Below are positions 60,821 to 64,000 of a stretch of 64,000 bases of DNA, piece after piece. The translations under genes were made by a program, and so were the position numbers. Numbering within the stretch: position 1 is the stretch's first letter; every line of letters starts with the position of its first letter. Source of the stretch: Actinomadura sp. J1-007 (GTDB taxonomy: Bacteria; Actinomycetota; Actinomycetes; Streptosporangiales; Streptosporangiaceae). The stretch lies in the NCBI RefSeq assembly GCF_009793335.1, contig NZ_WING01000001.1, positions 806,001-870,000 on the forward strand, read 5' to 3'. The notes below the pieces were generated by a model. That model did no database searches. It was not told where the DNA came from and was given only the letters and a program-made list of their open reading frames with translations.

Positions 60821-61396
60821 ATGGAAGACCTGCACAAACTCATGAACGAGTGCGCGGCGGAGGCGGCCCGGGTGGCGCGCGGCGTCACGCCCGACCGCCT
60901 CGGCGACCGCACCCCCTGCGCGGAGTTCGACGTCCGCGCGCTGGTGAACCACTGGGTCACGTTCACCTCGTACGGGCTGGAGTGCCGGGCGCGCCGCGTC
61001 CCCCTCCCCGAGGTGGTGCTCGAACGGGACCACGCGGGCGAGGACGGGTGGGCCGAGACGTACGCGGAGCGGCTGGACCGGGCGGTCGCGGCGTGGGCGG
61101 AGCCGGGCGTCTGGCAGGGCGACATCGACCTCGGGTTCATGGCGATGCCCGCCCCGGAGCTCGCCTCGGTCGTCGTCAAGGAGATGGCCGTGCACGGATG
61201 GGACGTGGCACGCGCCACGGGCCAGGACTTCCGCGCGTCGGAGGCGCTGGGCGCGCTGGTCCTGGACGTCGTGGAGCGGCACGGCGCCACCTACCGGGAG
61301 TACGACGGGTTCGCCGATCCCGTGCCGGTCCCCGACGGGGCCTCGGCGTTCGAGCGCGCGATCGCCCTCTCCGGCCGCGACCCCGCATGGCGATAG
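60821..61396 (+). CDS. TIGR03086-family metal-binding protein (DinB/MDMPI-like)
   Basis: A 191-residue helical protein: LMNECAAEAARVARGVTPDRLGDRTPCAEFDVRALVNHW carries the first metal-binding His, and VVVKEMAVHGWDVARATGQD the last. The family shares the fold of mycothiol-dependent maleylpyruvate isomerase and other thiol-S-transferases. ATG 60821 begins MEDLHKL. Likely mycothiol- or metal-linked detoxification, controlled by the divergent AraC regulator; the reaction is not known. Confidence 0.88.
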   Translation: MEDLHKLMNECAAEAARVARGVTPDRLGDRTPCAEFDVRALVNHWVTFTSYGLECRARRVPLPEVVLERDHAGEDGWAETYAERLDRAVAAWAEPGVWQGDIDLGFMAMPAPELASVVVKEMAVHGWDVARATGQDFRASEALGALVLDVVERHGATYREYDGFADPVPVPDGASAFERAIALSGRDPAWR

Positions 61397-61418
61397 CGCC
61401 CGCGTCCAGCCGGGCGGG

Positions 61419-62042
61419 TCAGCGGACGGGCATGACGAACATCGCCGTCGCCTCGACCGTGACGCGTCCGTCCGGACCGGTGATCCTGGCCTCGGCGAAC
61501 GTCTTGCGGCCCTCCGAGCCCGACGCCTTGCCCTCCGCGACGAGCGGCACGCCGAACGGCGTCGGGCGGCGGTAGCGCAAGTCGAGCCTGGCGGTCATGC
61601 CGGGCGTCCCGTTGGCGAGGGCGGCGACGCCGAGGAGCTGGTCGAGGATCATGGCCGACACGCCGCCGTGGACGAACGACGGCGGCCCCTCGTGGACGGC
61701 GCTCAGCGTGAACTCCGCGCGCGCCGTCCCGTCCGGCAGGACGGCGATGGCGACCGGCGGCGCGATCGGGTTGAGGGCGCCGCCGACCGGGTTGGCGAGC
61801 TGGCGCGCCATCCCGCCGGCCTCCGGCGGGGCGAGCGGCGGCAGGTCGTGCCGCGCGGTGCGCAGGCGGGCGGTGGCCGCCTCGACCTCGGCGGTCGCGG
61901 CCCGCACGTCGGCGGGCGGCGCGGCGGTCAGCACGGCGGCCTCGATCAGCTCGCGGACGGCGGCGGCGAGACCGGCCCGGTCCGCCACCTCGCCCTCGCC
62001 GAGCAGGTGGCGTTCGTCCGTCCGGTAGACGCGCGTCGTCAT
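61419..62042 (-). CDS. Hotdog-fold thioesterase, PaaI type
   Basis: A 207-residue protein. The first 90 residues are helical and actinobacteria-specific; residues 95-205 are a hotdog domain with FVHGGVSAMILDQLLGVAALANG, the PaaI-type motif (HGG plus Asp). It hydrolyses acyl-CoA thioesters, aryl or medium-chain. ATG 62042 follows GGAGG. It lies alone between the TIGR03086 gene and a large regulator and may relieve CoA trapping during acid catabolism. Confidence 0.9.
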   Translation of the reverse strand: MTTRVYRTDERHLLGEGEVADRAGLAAAVRELIEAAVLTAAPPADVRAATAEVEAATARLRTARHDLPPLAPPEAGGMARQLANPVGGALNPIAPPVAIAVLPDGTARAEFTLSAVHEGPPSFVHGGVSAMILDQLLGVAALANGTPGMTARLDLRYRRPTPFGVPLVAEGKASGSEGRKTFAEARITGPDGRVTVEATAMFVMPVR

Positions 62043-62097
62043 CCAGCCTCCTAGAGCCGAACTGGATTCTAGGACGCTGCGCGCGGGGGCCCGGACG

Positions 62098-64000
62098 TCA
62101 GGGTCGGTCGTCCCAGGCGAAGCGGACGGTCTCGTCCAGGGTGAGCGCCATGCCGCGCTCGTGGTGGCGGGCGAACGCGTCGTCGCCGAGCGCCTCGCGG
62201 GCCTGCCCCGCGAGGCGCTCGTGCACCGACTCCAGGGCGCTGTCGCCGAGCCGGGGCAGGCCGACCTGGGCCGGGAAGCGGGCCGCGGCGCCGAGCAGGG
62301 TCGCGCCGTCGGCGTAGCGGCGCTGGGCGGCGAACACCCATGCGAGCAGCTCGAACCCGTTGGTCAGGCCGACCGGGTCCTCCACGCGGCGGAACAGTTC
62401 GAGGCCGGTGCGCAGCTCGGCGGCGCACCGTTCCACGTCGCCCGCGAACCAGTGGGCCAGGGCCTTGACGTAGCCGCCCCACGCCCGCACCCAGCCCTCG
62501 GCGGGCGCGTCCTCCAGCAGCCGGAACGCCTCGTCGCACTCGGCGAGCGCGGCGGCGGGCTCGCCGAAGCGGGCGCAGTGGAAGCCGCGCAGCACGCGCA
62601 GCAGGATGAGGTCGGCGCGCAGGCCGCGGCGCCGCAGGATCTCCAGCGCCTCATCGAAGCAGCGCCCGGCGCGGTCGCCGTCGCCCATGAACGTGGCGGC
62701 GGTGCCGAGGGTGCGCTGGGTGCGGGCGTAGCCGACCTCGTCGCCGTCGCGCTCGGTCAGCTTCAGCGCCTCGGCGAGCAGCGGCAGGGCGCTCGGCGAG
62801 TCGCCCTGGTTGGTGCGCAGGTACGCGTTGCGCCACAGGGCGTCGGCGCGTTCGGGGGCGTCCGCGGGCACGGCGGCGAGGCCCCGGTCGAGCCAGTAGC
62901 GGCCCTCGCCGAACCGCGACCGGCACAGCCACGAGCTCCACAGGTCCGCGGCGAGCCGCAGCCCGGCGCGCTCCTCGCCGGGCACGGAGAAGCAGTAGTC
63001 GAGGGCGAGGCGGACGTTGTCGCGCTCGGCGTCGAGGCGGCGCGTCCAGCGCTCCTGGTCGTCGGTCAGCCAGGCCGCGGCGGCGCGGGACGCGATCCGC
63101 GCGAGGTGGTCGCGGTGCCGGGCGCGCAGGGGGCGGACGGGTTCGACCTCGTTCAGCCAGGCCGCGCCGTACTCGCGGATCGTGTCGAGCATGGCGTAGC
63201 GGTCGTCGGTCCGCTGCACGATGGACTTCTCCTCCAGCCCGCGCAGGCACTCCCCCACGGCGCCGCGGGCGAGCCGTTCGTCGGCGCAGACGGCCACGGC
63301 CATGACCCGGTCGAACCCGCCGGCGAACACCGACAGGCGCGCCCACAGCAGCCGCTCGCGCGGCTCGCACAGCTCGTGGCTCCAGCCGATCGCGGTGCGC
63401 AGCGCGCGGTGCCGGGAGACCTCGGACGGCCCGTCGGCGAGCAGCCGGAACATGTCGTCCAGCCGCCGCAGGAGCCGTTCGAGCGGCATCGTGCGCAGCC
63501 GGACGGCGGCCAGCTCGATCGCGAGCGGGACGCCGTCGAGGCGGCCGCACAGCAGCACGGCCAGGTCGCGGTCGGCGCCGGTCAGCTCGAAGCCGGGCAC
63601 GGCCTCGCGGGCGCGCGCCGCGAACAGCTCGACCGCCGCCCCGTCCGCCTCGGGGGTCACCGCGAGCGGCGGGAGCGGCAGGACGTGCTCGCCGGCGAGG
63701 CCGAGCGGCTGCCTGCTGGTGACCAGCACCCGCACGCCGGGGCAGCCGCGCAGCACGGTGGTGACGAACGCGCCGCAGTCGCCGACCAGGTGCTCGCAGG
63801 TGTCCAGGACGAGCAGGAACCGCTGGTCGCGCAGGCACTCCACCAGCAGGTCGATCGTCGGTACGGGCAGCGCGTCGCGCAGCCCGAGCGCCCCGGCGAC
63901 GGTGTCGGCGAGAAGCGCCCCGTCGCGGACGCCCGACAGCTCGACCATCCGGACGCCGTCGCGGAACGTCCCGGCGAGGTCGCGGGCCGCGCGCAGCGCG
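62098..64000 (-). CDS. NB-ARC/TPR-type ATPase regulator, C-terminal part (cut by window edge)
   Basis: At least 634 residues of a large protein; the N-terminus is beyond the window. The visible nucleotide-binding part has Walker B-like FLLVLDTCEHL, VLVTSRQPLGLAGEHVLPLPPL and LDGVPLAIELAAVRLR (the GLPLAI motif of STAND/NB-ARC ATPases), then a winged helix (SVFAGGFDRVMAVAVC) and TPR-like repeats to the end (ALPLLAEALKLTERDG, GRCFDEALEILRRRG). No LuxR helix-turn-helix is found at the C-terminus; a BTAD-type or other DNA-binding domain may be at the missing N-terminus. Typical actinobacterial regulator, ligand unknown. Confidence 0.88.
   Translation of the reverse strand, partial: ALRAARDLAGTFRDGVRMVELSGVRDGALLADTVAGALGLRDALPVPTIDLLVECLRDQRFLLVLDTCEHLVGDCGAFVTTVLRGCPGVRVLVTSRQPLGLAGEHVLPLPPLAVTPEADGAAVELFAARAREAVPGFELTGADRDLAVLLCGRLDGVPLAIELAAVRLRTMPLERLLRRLDDMFRLLADGPSEVSRHRALRTAIGWSHELCEPRERLLWARLSVFAGGFDRVMAVAVCADERLARGAVGECLRGLEEKSIVQRTDDRYAMLDTIREYGAAWLNEVEPVRPLRARHRDHLARIASRAAAAWLTDDQERWTRRLDAERDNVRLALDYCFSVPGEERAGLRLAADLWSSWLCRSRFGEGRYWLDRGLAAVPADAPERADALWRNAYLRTNQGDSPSALPLLAEALKLTERDGDEVGYARTQRTLGTAATFMGDGDRAGRCFDEALEILRRRGLRADLILLRVLRGFHCARFGEPAAALAECDEAFRLLEDAPAEGWVRAWGGYVKALAHWFAGDVERCAAELRTGLELFRRVEDPVGLTNGFELLAWVFAAQRRYADGATLLGAAARFPAQVGLPRLGDSALESVHERLAGQAREALGDDAFARHHERGMALTLDETVRFAWDDRP

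Noticed and set aside
1..64000. CRISPR array or secondary-metabolite megasynthase
   Set aside because: No regularly spaced repeats and no PKS, NRPS or terpene-synthase genes are present in the window.

Overview
The window is about 73% GC chromosomal DNA from a filamentous actinomycete. Genes are dense, start on ATG or GTG behind GGAGG-type ribosome sites, and often overlap by ATGA, GTGA or CTAG. Gene content (LLM F420-type oxidoreductases, SCP2-like thiolase, KstR2-like TetR, MMPL exporter, TIGR03086 protein, DUF5919 remnant) suggests Thermomonosporaceae such as Actinomadura; that placement is inference.

Layout. 1-1.6 kb: end of a XylF/XylG-type sugar ABC operon. 2-12.4 kb: mixed genes, including two secreted M14 carboxypeptidases, a UbiA prenyltransferase, a Pth2-type hydrolase and a medium-chain dehydrogenase. 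12.5-22.2 kb: a KstR2-like repressor, an MMPL exporter, a NarL/DesK-type two-component pair, an SCP2-like thiolase, a Dabb protein, a flavodoxin-like protein and an MprF-like protein. 22.3-36.4 kb: a catabolic cluster with an LLM oxidoreductase, two AMP-forming acyl-CoA ligases, a cyclase-family hydrolase, a serine hydrolase, a BadH-like and another SDR, an isochorismatase-fold protein, endonuclease V, a DUF35 protein, a VOC protein, an ADP-forming acyl-CoA ligase and an amidase. 37-43.2 kb: a decayed, lower-GC accessory segment holding an intact candidate defence NTPase with an Mrr-like N-terminus, a truncated DUF5919 regulator, an IS5-type transposase remnant and orphan small genes. 43.3-50.8 kb: a BCCT transporter, small exported proteins, a DD-peptidase-like hydrolase and an OmpR-type two-component system. 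50.8-58.6 kb: a second catabolic operon (paired acyl-CoA dehydrogenases, HyuA, HyuB, LLM oxidoreductase) with a divergent SDR. 58.6-64 kb: GntR and AraC regulators, a small ATPase, a hotdog thioesterase and a partial NB-ARC/TPR regulator.

The catabolic genes share signals. Three promoters (28.7, 29.5 and 57.65 kb) carry a near-identical 20-base block in which the right half of a 16-bp palindrome doubles as the -10 box; two more promoters (22.3 and 57.7 kb) carry the palindrome alone. A separate 14-bp KstR2-type site stands before the KstR2-like gene, the thiolase and the 3.6/4.9 kb divergent pair. Together the genes could activate an acid to its CoA ester, desaturate it, oxidise it, possibly carboxylate it, and cleave it by a thiolase/DUF35 aldolase. 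The substrate cannot be read from sequence; a cyclic or branched terpenoid, steroid-like or alicyclic acid is plausible.

Thirteen places look like single missing bases in the assembly, always deletions and mostly in short G/C runs. They break otherwise well-conserved genes, so the affected genes are annotated as reconstructed coding regions rather than as pseudogenes.
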